DNA of 64,000 bases from Pinus tabuliformis (Eukaryota; Streptophyta; Pinopsida; Pinales; Pinaceae). The DNA is taken from NCBI GenBank assembly GCA_031772625.1, contig CM062815.1, forward strand, positions 116,444,989 through 116,508,988. The letters are read 5' to 3'. Below are positions 23,682 through 36,121 of this stretch, one piece after another. Position 1 is the first letter of the stretch. Every line of letters begins with the position of its first letter. Made by a program: the position numbers and the translations under genes. The notes beneath the pieces were generated by a model. The model saw nothing but the letters and a program-made list of their open reading frames with translations, ran no database searches and was not told the DNA's origin.

Positions 23682-25658
23682 TGTAACATCCCTGGTGAAA
23701 ATTCCATGTAATAAAAGTTAATAAAGAAAAAATAAGACCACAGTTAAGGGACACTTATTCCAAGTTGAATGTCGGGCAAAGATATCCTAGTGGGCATCAA
23801 TGGATGTGTTTTTGGATAAGGAAAATTGGCAAAGGCTAAGGCAAAGGCATTAAAAGGCAAAAGGGCATTTTTGGCATTTATTTATGAAAATAAAGGAAAT
23901 TAGGAGAAAAGTAAGGTGAAAGGTCATAGGTTGCATGTAATGAGGAAATTGAAGGAAAATAATGGAAAATGAAGAAAATAGAGGCCTCATTAATAAAAAG
24001 GCTTCTAAGGATCAGTTGGTAACCTTTTTTCAATTCAAGTTTCGAGCTCTATCATTATTCTCTCTCTCTCTCTTTATCACTCTTGGTCACTTAGAGTTTT
24101 CTTGGAGCACTATAGCTTTGGATCAAGGAAGGAAATGCAAGAAAAGGGAAAGGAAGGAAAGAAAAGATCAAGGAAGAAGAGCTGGATCAACCAACTTCAA
24201 CGGGAATACTTGCAGCTAACCTTTTTCATGTGTGATTTGCTAGCTGGTTTGGACATACATGGCTTTGCATGTTGGTGTATGGTTCACTTGTTGTTGTTGG
24301 CATGGTTTCGCCGGGTTATGACAGTTGTTTTCAACCTAGCCTTTCCTTTTTCTGGATGCCATGGTGTTGGGATGTTTATTTTGGTTTTTTAGCTTTGGTT
24401 TGCTGGATGGATTTCAAAATCCGGGGCGGAGGTGGTCTCAAGTTTCATTCCCAAAGGCCTAGGAATCCCTTGACCAATTTTGGCGATATACACGGTAAAG
24501 CCTGAGGAAGAAGTCTCGATTTAGGGTCTATTGATCCAGGTTTGGATTATGGTAAAGCTTGAGGGACAAGGAGACAAAAAATTCCTCAAGGATAGTGATG
24601 GATTCTGGATGGCATTCTAAATTCGGTTCGGTGGTGATCGAAGTAATGGTTTTGGTGTGATCACGGTTTGATGAGGGTGGAGGTGGTTTAACCTCTGGAT
24701 TTCATTGGTTGTTCTTGGATTGATTGTTCTATGAGATCCCACATTCATGCTTGGAATATGGCATGGGGGTGACTGGTTGGAAGAGAGATTTGGTTCAGCC
24801 ATGTCTATGGTCAGGTGGTACGTGGAAGTCCCGAACCTGGTCAGATTTTCCTGCGATTAATGAAAGTGAAGTTCTCTTACTTTTTCACTGGTTTATATGT
24901 GGATTTAATGGCTATCATATCTCTGATATTTATATGGTTTTATGCTGGTTATAAGCATGGTTAAATGACTAGTTCATGTCATGGTTATTTCATGTAATTA
25001 CTTGTAATTGTCGAATGGATGGGTGCAAGACCTAATTGATGATATACTAGTTCAATGGAGAAGGAGGTGATCCTTCTAGTTATGTTTCATAAATTCTTTC
25101 ATTCATTTATGATTCGTCTTGTATGCTAGACCTATAGGTTTCATTGATGTAAAGTGTTTGACAGAATTTCAATCTCGATTGGGGATGCTCAGGCCTAGTC
25201 CTGAGACTGATTTTTGATTTGTTTATATTGTCATCATATCTTTGATGGATTCTAAAGGTTATAACAAGTTCTGGGTAGAGGCCGAGATTCTAGGCTAGAA
25301 AAGTGGCTCAAATCTCGAGGACGCTAGCACAGTTCTACTGGAAAAGTCTAGGGATGCTAGAACACAGGCCTGTGAGAGCGACTTTGGCTTCTGGTCACCG
25401 TCTTGCCTATAGCATGAGAGTGACTAGGGGTTAAAAGGCTTAAATCATCAATGGGACTCAGGGAAATGATGTCTGAGTGGCTGACATGTCTCCTGAGGGT
25501 GTTGTTGCTAATGTGGATGGGTTTGTTTGATATGTTCCATCAGTTCCATTTCCTTAAAGTCGCCAAGGAAGTTGAGTCCATTATAGTAGCCTCTCTCGTC
25601 ACATGTTTACCCTGACTGGCCAGTTGCTTGGGTGGACCTGGGAGGAGGGGGTGTTACA
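23682..25658 (+). repeat. 3' LTR of the gypsy chromovirus
   Basis: TGTAACATCCCTGG to GTGTTACA, 1,977 bp, colinear with 16,018-18,018. Confidence 0.93.
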
Positions 25659-27122
25659 CCTTTAAGGGCATCACATCATTTGAATGATCCTTCAACTAGG
25701 GCGCAATTAGAGACATCTTCTTGCTACCTTCCTAACAACCTTAAGATGCTCAACAACAACTATCCTAAACTAGGAAAACACATCCTTTAACAACAAAGCA
25801 ACTTGAAGACATCAAATACATAAAGTTTTACACCTTTCTAGGTTTGCGCATCTATTGTATAAACTTGTCCTGGTTAGGGATTCTTACCAGTTCACTTCAC
25901 CCCTACCAATCTGCTCCAAAAGTCCCTCTTCTAGCTACAACCCTCCTCTTCCTTCAAACCACTTTCCTTCACTAGTTCCTAGGCTACTTTCTAGCCCTTG
26001 TTTAGGCCTGTTGACCCTTTTCAAACTTAGGTACAAGGCTCAACCCTCTTCCCAACAATCACATATGTATGTGGCCTGCTAGAGAGGTATGTCCCAGAAT
26101 TGATTCTCTCCTACTCGATTCTAATCCTGATCAACTCAGTCCTCAAGACAATCACAAGAAGCACCTAAATAGACCCTTCTCACCTTCGCTTGAACTCCTC
26201 CTGACATGTGAAATATTTCAGATGTCTTTGTTATGAAATGTTTCACATGAATGTATCATATTATAGCCTCCTTAGTAGCCCATTTTGACCTTCAATCTTG
26301 ACCTTCACATGGATCACATCCCATTTTTATAAAGAATTTGTATATCACTAAAGGTGACCCACACGGTCTTGCTCAGATAGAACAATTTGAATCTCATTAT
26401 AGTTAGAGTAGCCTCATATCATATGCATGTTTTTGAAAAAGACAACACATATGTTGTAACTTTGTATCAAATCTCAAGAGAATGTTTGTATTCACTTAAA
26501 TGAACCTAAGATTATAGGATAAGGGAACCACCGTAGTCTTAGATGCCAACCATAGGTACAAAGATGATCTTTGAATGCCTCAGAGTGTGAACCATACATC
26601 ATTTTGTTCTTGTAACTCCATATTTGTTACCTCAAAATTCAAAATATTGCCTCATAGAACCTTTGGATCTGACTTCAGACTAAATTGCTTATCATAAGAA
26701 ACTTCAGATTATACAAGTGTCTTGTATCACAGTCATAGAACCTTGCATCAAAGTAAGAGTTTAATGTATCATTTTGAGGATAACATGCATCGATGTTTTA
26801 GGCTTGAATCATATATTGGGATTTGTATTGGATCATAACTTCACATCAAAAGAGAATTCTCAAAGTAGTCATCAAATCAAGTCTTCCACCAAACTTGGAT
26901 TCTTGGATAAAGATCTTAGATTGCAGTTTATATAAAATTGGCTTCATTTTAGAGGGAACATAGAATGCCTAGAACAAGAACTTTTATATCATCTACTATC
27001 TTCATAGCTTGTTGCTTCTTCCAGATCCTTCTTGTAGTAGAACAATAGTCTTTCTTCCCTTTTCAAAATGCCAACAAATTGTGATCTTCAACCTCCTTCT
27101 ACCAACCTAAGCTTTGATTCTA
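25659..27122 (-). mobile_element. Family A internal region, 5' portion
   Basis: This stretch resumes the family A element after the gypsy insertion and runs to the degenerate primer site at about 27,100-27,122. A short open stretch near 25,855-26,082 on the plus strand has no family match. No gag signature is seen. Confidence 0.55.
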
Positions 27123-28022
27123 TTTTGGAAAATCAAGGCATTTGTAGATTTTCCTTACTTGATAATTACTTGTGATAATTATTTGCATTTTATTATTATG
27201 TTTTACTTCTTCATCAAGTAATTATCAAAACATGAAGATCAAAAAACATAAATAACATAAGGTATAGGCTCCATGTCACGGAAAAACCCCACAACTGGGG
27301 AAAAACCAAACAATCCTCTTCTTATAGTATTTTATCAAGATAAGACCTCCAAGACCCAAAGACCAAGACAACTTCCTCCATAAGATCCCCAAGTTAACCC
27401 TCCTAAGTCATAGTCAAAGGCAAACTTCTTCAAACTTCAATCAAACTGCGAAATCAGATCACTGTCCTATTACCAACTTCAGAGAAATTTTGGCCTTGCT
27501 ACAAATTGCAGACTTCTTCAAATTTTTGGCCCTGTCACAAAGTTGCAGACTACTTCAGATTTTCGGCCCTATCATCAAAACTTCAGAGAACTTGTTTATC
27601 CTTCCACATAGACTCACATATCCTTTCCATTGTAACTCGCATGTCATTACAGAACCTGAATGAACTACCTCTGTTTTGGAGGAGGATTCACGCCTATAAA
27701 TAGTTGTTCTCACATACGAACATACACATCCCTTTGAGTGAGCCGACTTGACCATTTGGAGGGTCGACTTGGTCTTATGGAGGTCAATTTGACTCTTTTT
27801 TACTAGACAAATTATTTTTCCTTTTTCTTACAAAGAGTCCAAATGGACTTTGACCCAAATTCAATTATTTTACTTAATCAAAACCTAGAAGCATAAAGAA
27901 CATGCTCAACCTAGGCTTGAGCATGAAATCCATGCTTGAACAAATAAATTTATCTTTCTTCTTTTACATAAAAATATAAATTGATACAAGAATGAAGACC
28001 AAACCTAGTTACTTTTCCAACA
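27123..28022 (-). repeat. 5' LTR of family A element
   Basis: Partner of 13,503-14,398, with the right end TTTTCCAACA. On its left (downstream in element direction) is the degenerate initiator-Met-type primer site. Confidence 0.8.
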
Positions 28023-29031
28023 AGAAAGATCGTAAAAACCTGAGCCCACCATATTTGTCAAGAAGCTATATTAAATTTTTGAAGTAACCATCCTTGTTGA
28101 ACAAAATTTTATCATTTATGTCAAAGTTCTTATATCTTGATATTATATATATGTATCCTAGCATATTAAAAGGGGGTTCTCATAAAAAAGAAGTCAAAAG
28201 TGAAATGGTGGTTTCAAAACCACAGTTAAAGAAACCCTTGGTATTTTCCCATGGTGTTTGGATACATGAAATAAAAAGGTATTTTCCCATGGTATTTGGA
28301 AAAGTGAAACAAAAAGGGGAATCAATCATTTAATTAATGAATTACGATGCCATTTTGAATTAAAATGTATTTTCATGAAGGATTATGATAATGTATAAAA
28401 GGAGAAAGCATTGGAAGTAAAGTGTGTATGGGAAAAAATGTAATTTGTGGAGTGAACAAACCATCTTAGCATTTTCGTTGTAACTTTTTCTGGGTTGCTT
28501 CAAATAATATATTTTTGAGCATATTGAGGAGAAATCAAGAAGAACATCAAATTAAATATTTGGATCTTGCTTAATTATACTTTTGGAGATATACATTGTG
28601 GAAATTAGGGTTTGTGATTGGTCCTGAAATCTGCTTCAATGAGCCATCTTGGTATTTTTGCTATGTAATGTTTTAGATCATGAAATTTTGTGGAGATGAA
28701 GGCAAGATCTCTGGGTACATGTAGGAAAAATTTTAGACATTAGTTTGTTGTACTTTACGATATATGCCCTATGAAAGTTAGGGTTCTCGAATGCTCTTAA
28801 AATCAGTTTCAAACAAGGCAATTTGGCATTTTTACCATGACATATTTTTTGGGATGTTTCTGATGGTGAATTTTTTAAGAAATGAAAGTGATATTTTTGG
28901 GTACATGTGATCAAAATTTCAGATATTGGTTTGTTATACTTTATGAGATATGCCCTATGGAATTTAGGGTTATTGAATGCTCCTAAAATCAGTTCAAATA
29001 GGCTAGTTTAGCATTTTCACTTTAACTTATT

Positions 29032-29108
29032 TTTAGGGATATTTCAAATTGTGAAAATTTTAGATATATGTGGAGATATAACAATAATTCAGGGAAAATT
29101 TTCTAAAT
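29032..29108 (+). repeat. 77-bp perfect direct repeat, copy 1
   Basis: It runs from TTTAGGGATATTTCAAATT to TTTTCTAAAT and is identical, as far as I can read, to 29,252-29,328, although neighbouring units of the array differ by many changes. Confidence 0.88.
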
Positions 29109-29251
29109 GGTCTTGAAATTTCAAACTAATTTTTTAGAGATTTTAGGAGACATACTAAAGGGCCTTAGGTTAGAATTTCATAATCATATTTGCGAAATTA
29201 GATACGTGGCATGCCATGCAATTTCAACCTAGGGAGGAGGACAAAAACAAC

Positions 29252-29328
29252 TTTAGGGATATTTCAAATTGTGAAAATTTTAGATATATGTGGAGATATA
29301 ACAATAATTCAGGGAAAATTTTCTAAAT
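29252..29328 (+). repeat. 77-bp perfect direct repeat, copy 2
   Basis: Second identical copy, 220 bp downstream of the first. It implies a recent local duplication or conversion. Confidence 0.88.
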
Positions 29329-29371
29329 TTGGTTCACTTTAATTTCAAAAATATGCAAATATGCCTTTTGG

Positions 29372-29555
29372 AAGGTTTTTTGTTTTTTGTTTTTTTTTTT
29401 TGTTTTGTTTTTTTGTTTGTTTGTTTTTTTTTTTCATGGTCTTGAAATTATTTTCAAACAAGTCAGCTAAGATTTTTGTTGTAATTCGAGACTTTTCAAA
29501 CTAGTTTTTTTAGAGATTTTCTGGAAGGTTTTTTGTTTTTTGTTTTTGTTTTTGT

Positions 29556-29587
<32 letters not shown>

Positions 29588-29650
29588 GTTTTGTTTTGTT
29601 TTTGTTTTGTTTTTTTATTTGTTTGTTTTGTTTTGTTTTTTTTTTTGAAT
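29372..29650 (+). repeat. (GTTTTT)n-like low-complexity blocks
   Basis: Two T/G runs (about 29,378-29,433 and 29,528-29,646) each follow a shared 'ggaaggttttttgttttttg' start and are followed by a shared 'ggtcttgaaattattttcaaac'. The whole segment was therefore duplicated about 150-215 bp apart and the simple repeat then expanded. Open frames across it are artefacts of composition. Confidence 0.85.
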
Positions 29651-29892
29651 GGTCTTGAAATTATTTTCAAACAAGTTAGCTAAGATTTTTGTTGTAACTT
29701 CTTCTTCGAGATTTTTCAAACTATTTTTTTTAGATATTTTAGGAGACATATTAAAGGGCCTTAGGTTAGAATTTCATAATCATATTTGCAAAATTAGATA
29801 CGTGTCATGCCATACAATTTCAATCTAGGGAGGGGGACAAAAACAACAAGATTTGGGAGAGTCACGACAAATTTCTTTTGGAGATTCAAATT

Positions 29893-30340
29893 TTGGTTAG
29901 ACTTGGTGAAGACAAAAGTAGTGAGTAGACCTTGTGAAGGCAAAGTAGCAACCAGACCTAGTGAGGGTAGAAGTTGCAAGTAGACTTGGTGAAGGAAAAA
30001 TTACTAAACAGATTCAGTGAAGGTAATGTGAATGTTATCATCTTTTGAAGCAGTAATATACACTAAAGAATATATGTAATTGAGGGTTTTACCTCAAACA
30101 AAGGGATTGGTTTCTCTTTCTAAGTTGGTGCTTAGCATTGGGGATTGGTGTCTCAGGTGGTTTGGTGCCCACAATACTTCTAGTAGTGGGGATTAGTGTC
30201 TCGAGTAGAATGATGTCTACAAATATCTATATAAGTAAGTTGGTGCCTACCAAGGTTTGTAATAGTGGGGATTGGTGTTTCTAATAGGTTGGTGCCTACA
30301 AATAATTGCCACAATAGGTTGGTTCGTACAAAGAATTATA
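29893..30340 (+). repeat. Two short tandem-repeat tracts
   Basis: From about 29,893 to 30,030 a unit like 'agacttggtgaaggcaaaag' of roughly 30 bp recurs about five times with variation. From about 30,105 to 30,330 a second unit, built from 'ggggattggtgtctc' and 'ggttggtgcctacaa', recurs four or five times. No coding domain was recognised. Confidence 0.65.
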
Positions 30341-30774
30341 AAAATAAGATTTGTGGTTTTCTCCTAAAAGGGTTTCCACAAAAATCTTGTGTTCCATGTT
30401 TTGCAACTAATAAATCTCATAGGTGATTATTTTGTTATGGCTCATGAATGTTTAAATAAGTAAAAAATGTCTTATATTGATTCATTTATGTTGATTCACC
30501 CCACCCCTCCACTCTCTATATCTCTATTTCCATTTAAATATTTGTTTGTCTCTCTACCTCTTCTTCCCTCTTTATCTTTATTTCTATATCCCTCTCTCCT
30601 TCTCTCTATCCCTCACTCCCTCACTATCTCTCTCCCTCTTCCCCCCATCACTCACTATATACCTCTCACTCTCTTCTTTCTCTCCCACCCACACTCTATC
30701 TCTTTGTTTGGCCCCCCTTGAATCAATGCAATCATGTGCTCAACACTCCCAACCTCTTCCTCTCAGCATATATT
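30341..30774. other. Unassigned DNA with CT-rich tract
   Basis: A pyrimidine-rich tract (TCTC/CCCTC type) covers about 30,495-30,715. The predicted peptides from it are composition artefacts. Confidence 0.6.
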
Positions 30775-32933
30775 GTTTTTTTTTGGCTAAAAGAGTACTA
30801 GTTGGAAAATTTATAGGGATATGGCCTTCACTTAGAGCGATGGAAAGCTAGTTTCCAATTAAATGGCAAGTGTCAATAAGAGGAAATATCATCCATTATT
30901 TATGTGAAAGAGACTTCTACGTCTTCCTTTTTCAGGCCAAAAAAGATAAAGATCTTATTTTTGAAATGGGACTCAATATTTTGCTTTAAGGATATGTATT
31001 CGAGTAAGTGGGCTCCAAATTTCAATCTAGAGAATGATGTCCCATCAATTTTTTTCTTTCTTTCTAGTGTGGGCTCATTTTCCACATCTCCCTTTACATT
31101 ATTTGAATAAAGAGACAATTCATTGCATAGGGGACACCATAGGTAGGTACATTGATATGGATATATCTTAACAAAAGGGTGGTATGTTCACTAGTGCTAG
31201 CATATGTGTCGAAGAAGACCTCAAAAAAGGCTTACCTAAAGTATTATGACTATCTTTTGATAATTGGAAACACATATAGCTTGTGCATCATGAGAAATTT
31301 CACTTCAAGTGGAAGTCATATCATGAATATGGGAATATCACCAACGATTGCAACAAAAAAAAATCTCGAGTGGAAAAAACATCACAAGAAAAGGAAGAGA
31401 AATGGTAGTAGGTAAAAATGAAGAAGAAAAAAAGTGAACTTGATGCAAAATGACTTATGAGTTAGTATCATTAGAAATAGATCAGTTGAAGCCCTTAGGG
31501 TTAGGGTAGGCAAATGGGCAAGTTAAAATGTTTGATCCAAGCAAGATATATCATCATGAATCCTTAATAACTCCCCATATTGATCAAAGGATTAGTAATT
31601 CCAAGGGAAAACATGTTGGAAATTTTATGACAAGATGAATTTACATCTTTTCCATAGGTTTTAGTTTCTTCCTAGTTGAATCTAGTGATTCCCTCATCAA
31701 TGCCAGTGTTGGAAGAAAATATAGAAATGATGCCCTCTCTCAGAGTAGAATGTAATGTTTTATAACATGAGGAGTAGATTGACCATTCTCTAAAAAAGAT
31801 AGTATGCTCATTTAGAATCTTCACAAGGAAAAATTCTCATTATCAATTTTTTTTGAAGAAAAGGACAAGAATGATAAGGAAGAAAAGTTACTCAGAAAAG
31901 TAGGAAGGAAACAACCAAGGAAAATAGGGAAAGGATATAAAACAAGGAGAAACTATTGGGAACCCTAATGATTATAGAAATATCTCTAGAAATGAGCAGA
32001 AGAAATATCAATAATCTAGAATCCTTGGCTTCATTGTTTGGTGGGAATGCAAAACCAACCGATACGTAATAAGTAATGTCTCATAGAATTTTAGAGGCAT
32101 GGGTAGTAAGTTTGAGATAAAAAAAATAAAGGATCTAATAAAAGTATAAAACATCACTATCCTCCTCCTCGATGAGACTAATCTAAAGGTTATGGAAGTC
32201 ATCAAAACATGTAAGCTGTAATAAAAAAATAACAAAGAGAAGGAGGAGTTGTGGAATTCATTAAAACATGTAAGTTGTAGTGGAAAAATAGCGAAGGTTA
32301 GGTAGTTCAAGAGATGCACATAGAGGCCTATGCACCACATGGAACAACCTCCCCTTGTAGCTAGAATTTTCACATCAAACTCAACATTGTTATCAATAGA
32401 TTTAACACAAAAAATGGGGAGAAAACAAATATTATAAATGTTTATATGCCTACAATATAAAGAAAATGTGTACCAGTAGGAATTTCTTTCAGTATTAAGA
32501 GGTTCAACATATTGCTACAACAACATCATTTCAAGTGACTTTAATGTAAGTCTCAGTCACAAAGCGAAAAGGTGAGGGACTGTAGTTCAAGACCCCTTAT
32601 GAGATAGAATGGGAGACTTGATATTTGACCAGGACCTGGTGGACATCAAGAAAATTAGGGGGAAGCTTACTCAATCCAACAAGGGAATAGGACTTGGGGA
32701 TATTGTGACGCAGTTGGATAAATTCCTATTTAAAAGTGATTTCTCATCAATAACTCTTCTGTCTATTCTAAAATTCTCCGCGAGAAACCACCAACCACAG
32801 ACCCATTGCTCATTTGATCCAAGATTCACCTAACTACATTCCCATATAGTTCCACTTTAATCCTTTGTGGATTTAAGATCAATCAACTATAGGAATAATC
32901 TTTGAAGATCAGGGTAAGTGGGTGATAGGCTCC

Positions 32934-32972
<39 letters not shown>

Positions 32973-35900
32973 GATCAAAGCTTGAGAGTTGTTAAATTCA
33001 CTCTCAAGGGAAAAAATGTCTATTCCCCTCCTAAGAATGATGAAGAGGATTCCAACTCATAGATTGGATCTTTATAGGGCAAAATGGAATCCAAAATGAT
33101 AACTACCAAGTAAATTAAAGAAGAGAAACTGGTCTTCCAAAATTTTCGTAAAAAATAAGAATGGAAGAGGAAATGTGGAGGTTCAAACCGCATAGATTAT
33201 GGTTAAAATTTGGGGATAGAAATGCCACATTTTTCCATATGTAAGCAAGAGACATGACATGGAGAAACAACGCCAAAGAAATTAGAATGGAAGATCAAAT
33301 GATTCTTATAAAGTTTGAGGAAACAAAAGAGGTACTATAATTTCACTATGAGGATCTATATACTAAGAGGGAAGGGGAAAATCTAGAGGATACAGAGTCT
33401 ATACTAGAAAATATTCCCTCAACTATAATCCTAAGTAAGCATCTAGATTTGATGAAGAAAAATATTAAAGAAGAATATCAAATATCAATACGAGGAATAA
33501 CTCTTGACAAAGCTATGAGGCTAAAAGGTTTTCACTTGTATATGGAATGTTGGCTATTATAAAATTTGATTTCAAAATAATGCTACAGGATGTTCAAAAA
33601 TCATGTAATATTAAGGGAAGCATCAACTCATCATTCCTTGCTCTTATCCAAAAATAGGCCAATTCCTCCTCTTTCTCCAAGTTTCATCCTATCTTGCTAT
33701 GTAATGCATCTTAAAAAGTGTTGACTTGGGTTATTACAAATACGTTAAAAAATAGATCCTCCTACAAATCATATCAAAAAATTAGGGAGCGTCCATGAAA
33801 AAAGGAAAATAGTGGATAATATCATAACGCCACAAGAAGAAATATATTCCAACCAAGAAAAGAGGGATAAAGGTATGCTCATCAAAATAGTCACATAAAA
33901 TATTTTTGATGGGATTCGACATTCCTTTCATTTTGATGCTCTTTTAAAATTTGTCTTTTTTATTGTTTTAATTCAATGGGTTTCTGAATGTATATGTAAT
34001 CCTTGAATTGCCCACCAATAAATGGAAGATTTACCCTCTTCTTTAAAGGAAGTAGAGGTCTTCATCAAAGATTCCCTCTATCCCCTTTGCTTTACATTAT
34101 AATGGTTGAATTCTTTAGTAGGAAATTGGAATTAGAAAGACATGCTATTAATCTTCTAGAAATAAAATTGGTAAGGGGTGTCGAAAGCATTAACCACCAC
34201 AATTTTTGATAAGCCACTATTAATGGTTGATGCTTCTACCATCATGGTGGCAAGATTTTAAAAATTATTGGACCTCTTCAAAAATGTATATAGGGGAAGA
34301 ATCAATAAAAAAGGAAACCAAATATATGGATGAAATGTAAGCCTGCCTAATATAAGACATCTATAGAATACTCATGTTCCCTTGTCATGAATCATGAACC
34401 ATGTTCAAGCAACTTCAAATGCCAATATGCCTATCCAACCAATCGACTCAATATTAGCAAAGTGTTTTAAGTAAGATGCAATCTAATTTTTAGTGATGGG
34501 GGACATAGTGGTTGAAACCTGCTAGAAGGGTAATTCTCATCAAGTTAGTTCTTTTTGCATTTCCTATATTTCAAATTTCAACTATGCTAGCCCCAATGAG
34601 AGTAATGCAACAAGTAGCACAAGAATCAAGGAACTTATTATGGCAGGGGGAAAAGACTAGCACTAAGAGATTTCATTTGGTCAACTAGACGGATGTAAGA
34701 GCTCCTATGGAACATGGAGGCCTTAGAATTGAACATTGTGTCTTAATAAACTTGGTGTTGGGAACAAAGATTATTTAGAATGATTTTAGGTTAGTAAGTC
34801 TAGTGGAATAAGTTTTCACATAAAAAATACTTTACAGGGGAGAAATTGCGATGCCTTAACAATATTTTTGAAACAATAAAAAGTTCTCCCATCTGGAATT
34901 TGATAAAAAAAGTAACCCCTATCGTCTAGGCCAATTAACCTAGGTTCTAGTAAATTGACAAGATATTAATATTTGGCATGATGGTATTATGGGAAAGAAG
35001 GTGCCAAGCAACATTCAAGATATCCAACCTCTAAAAGAATGGTGTAATAGTAAAAAATAATTGTTTAATGATATCTCTTCCTAGTCTAATATATCGGGCT
35101 AATGGTTGGGGTGGAAATTTGGTTCTTCCCCATCCTATCTGCTTCCCCTTGTTTCTTTTCATATTAATCACCTTAAAGGATATGCACTACATGACTCCAT
35201 TACTTTAAATCATAGAGGATGGGACCCACTAACTTCAGTGTTAAGCGAGAGTATCTATACCAATGACATTCTTCAGCTCTTCACCAAAGGTCTATAACAT
35301 GGAACCAAGTATGGCACTCACATATGATTCTCAAAGTTAATGTCCTTTTTTGGACACTATTACATGATAAAAATTTAACAACAATTTTTTTCTAAAGTGA
35401 GGATTCAAGGTCCCCCAAGATGTGCTCTTTGTCTTTCTAAAACTAAAATAGTTCACCATATATTTATTGAGTTTGAATATATAGTTAGAGATTGGTAGTC
35501 AACCTTTACTTGTCTAAATCATAGAATGAGAATATAAAACTCTTGGAAGAGCATGTTATCCCATTGAGAAAAATTACGAAAGGGGACATTAAAGGATAAA
35601 CCAATTTTCAAAAGAATATGTTTAAGCTTGCCAAAAACAAATATGGCTAGCCAAAAACAAATATACATTTAAATAGGAATTAGAAATCCATCCCTAATAG
35701 TGATAAAAGTTGAAGGAATGTTGGTGGAATATATCAACTTTAAAGGAAAACATCTCAATATCCATTAAAGTTTAAGCGAGGATGAAGATAAATGGTACCA
35801 TCAATTTCATATAATTCCTCAATTCATAGGGCTAAGAATGGATAAATTTAATACTAGACCATACTGGTAGCTTTGATTTTCATGATTGTTAGAGATGGAG

Positions 35901-36110
35901 ATCTACTCAACACTTTCACATTTTATTTGTGATGGAGCATCAGAGGGATTCATGGGGTGCAAAGTGAAAGGGGAGTCATCACAAACCTTCGAGGAATACT
36001 TGAAACAATTTTCACATGGGGACTTGGTATCTCTTCTAAGAATAAAGCATAATCTTATGGATTATTACAAGGCCCATGGATAGTCAATGACTCCAGAATC
36101 CAATCATTGA
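30775..36110 (+). pseudogene. Old LINE (plant L1 type), heavily decayed
   Basis: The parts follow in LINE order and resemble the young LINE at 40,896-47,789. The ORF1 DUF4283 region at about 30,786-31,120 has VGKFIGIWPSLRAM and FQAKKDKDLIF (compare IGQFTGLWPSPKTV and FETKEDKDLIF). The endonuclease start at about 32,077 has NFRGMGSKFEIKK and LLDETNLK. The later endonuclease, at about 32,530-32,790, has DLVDIKK and TQLDKFLF. The RT at about 33,610-34,210 includes SFLALIQK and the SRGLHQRFPLSPLLY core (compare SRGLRQGCPLSPYLF). A zinc-finger segment lies at about 35,330-35,480, and a possible RNase H trace (CDGAS) at about 35,930. There are many stops and frameshifts throughout, and no single part is open for long. 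A run of 35 T at 32,936-32,970 interrupts the region between endonuclease and RT. The right end is cut off by, or runs up to, the gypsy LTR at 36,122. Confidence 0.85.
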
Positions 36111-36121
36111 TAATGGTGGGA

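Larger units (their letters stand above)
16018..25658 (+). mobile_element. Ty3/gypsy chromovirus, Tekay/Del-like, full length but decayed
   Basis: LTRs of about 2.0 kb flank a gag-protease-RT-RNase H-integrase-chromodomain internal region in that order. There is an initiator-Met primer site after the left LTR and a polypurine tract before the right one. The flanking 5-mers are cattt and ccttt, a duplication with one difference. The long LTRs and a chromodomain after the integrase fit plant chromoviruses of the Tekay/Del kind. The LTRs are roughly 90-93% identical by eye, so it is middle-aged by large-genome standards and younger than the family A element it sits in. The coding region carries many breaks. 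Confidence 0.92.
13503..28022 (-). mobile_element. Copia-like element, family A, hosting a gypsy insertion
   Basis: Two LTRs of about 0.9 kb (13,503-14,398 and 27,123-28,022) in the same orientation flank an internal region of about 3.1 kb once the gypsy element at 16,018-25,658 is set aside. Reading on the minus strand, the internal region begins near 27,122 with AGAATCAAAGCTTAGG, close to the initiator-Met-type site TGGTATCAGAGCTTAGG of copia elements. It ends with AAGAGGGAG before the 3' LTR. I found no gag, protease, integrase or reverse transcriptase signature in the internal parts, so it looks like a non-autonomous or badly decayed copy. The LTRs are roughly 85-90% alike by eye, so the insertion is old and older than the gypsy element inside it. 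Confidence 0.75.
28440..29840. repeat. Degenerate tandem array, unit about 180 bp
   Basis: A block built around 'tagcattttcgttgtaactt' recurs at about 28,466, 28,649, 28,826 and 29,008 (spacing 176-183), and again in altered form at about 29,468 and 29,684. A companion block, 'gatatatgccctatg' plus 'agttagggttctcgaatgct', recurs at about 28,580, 28,760 and 28,945. Later units carry larger internal duplications. No coding sense is apparent. The unit length is in the range of plant satellites, but the copy number here is low. Confidence 0.75.

Noticed and set aside
29467-29670. Lys/Asn/Thr-rich minus-strand frame
   Set aside because: It is the translation of a (GTTTTT)n simple repeat.
30467-30851. 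Ser/Leu/Pro-rich frames resembling membrane proteins
   Set aside because: Composition artefact of a CT-rich tract; the tail end is LINE relic sequence.
32008-32373. 121-residue minus-strand frame
   Set aside because: Antisense to the endonuclease region of the LINE relic, with no family signature.
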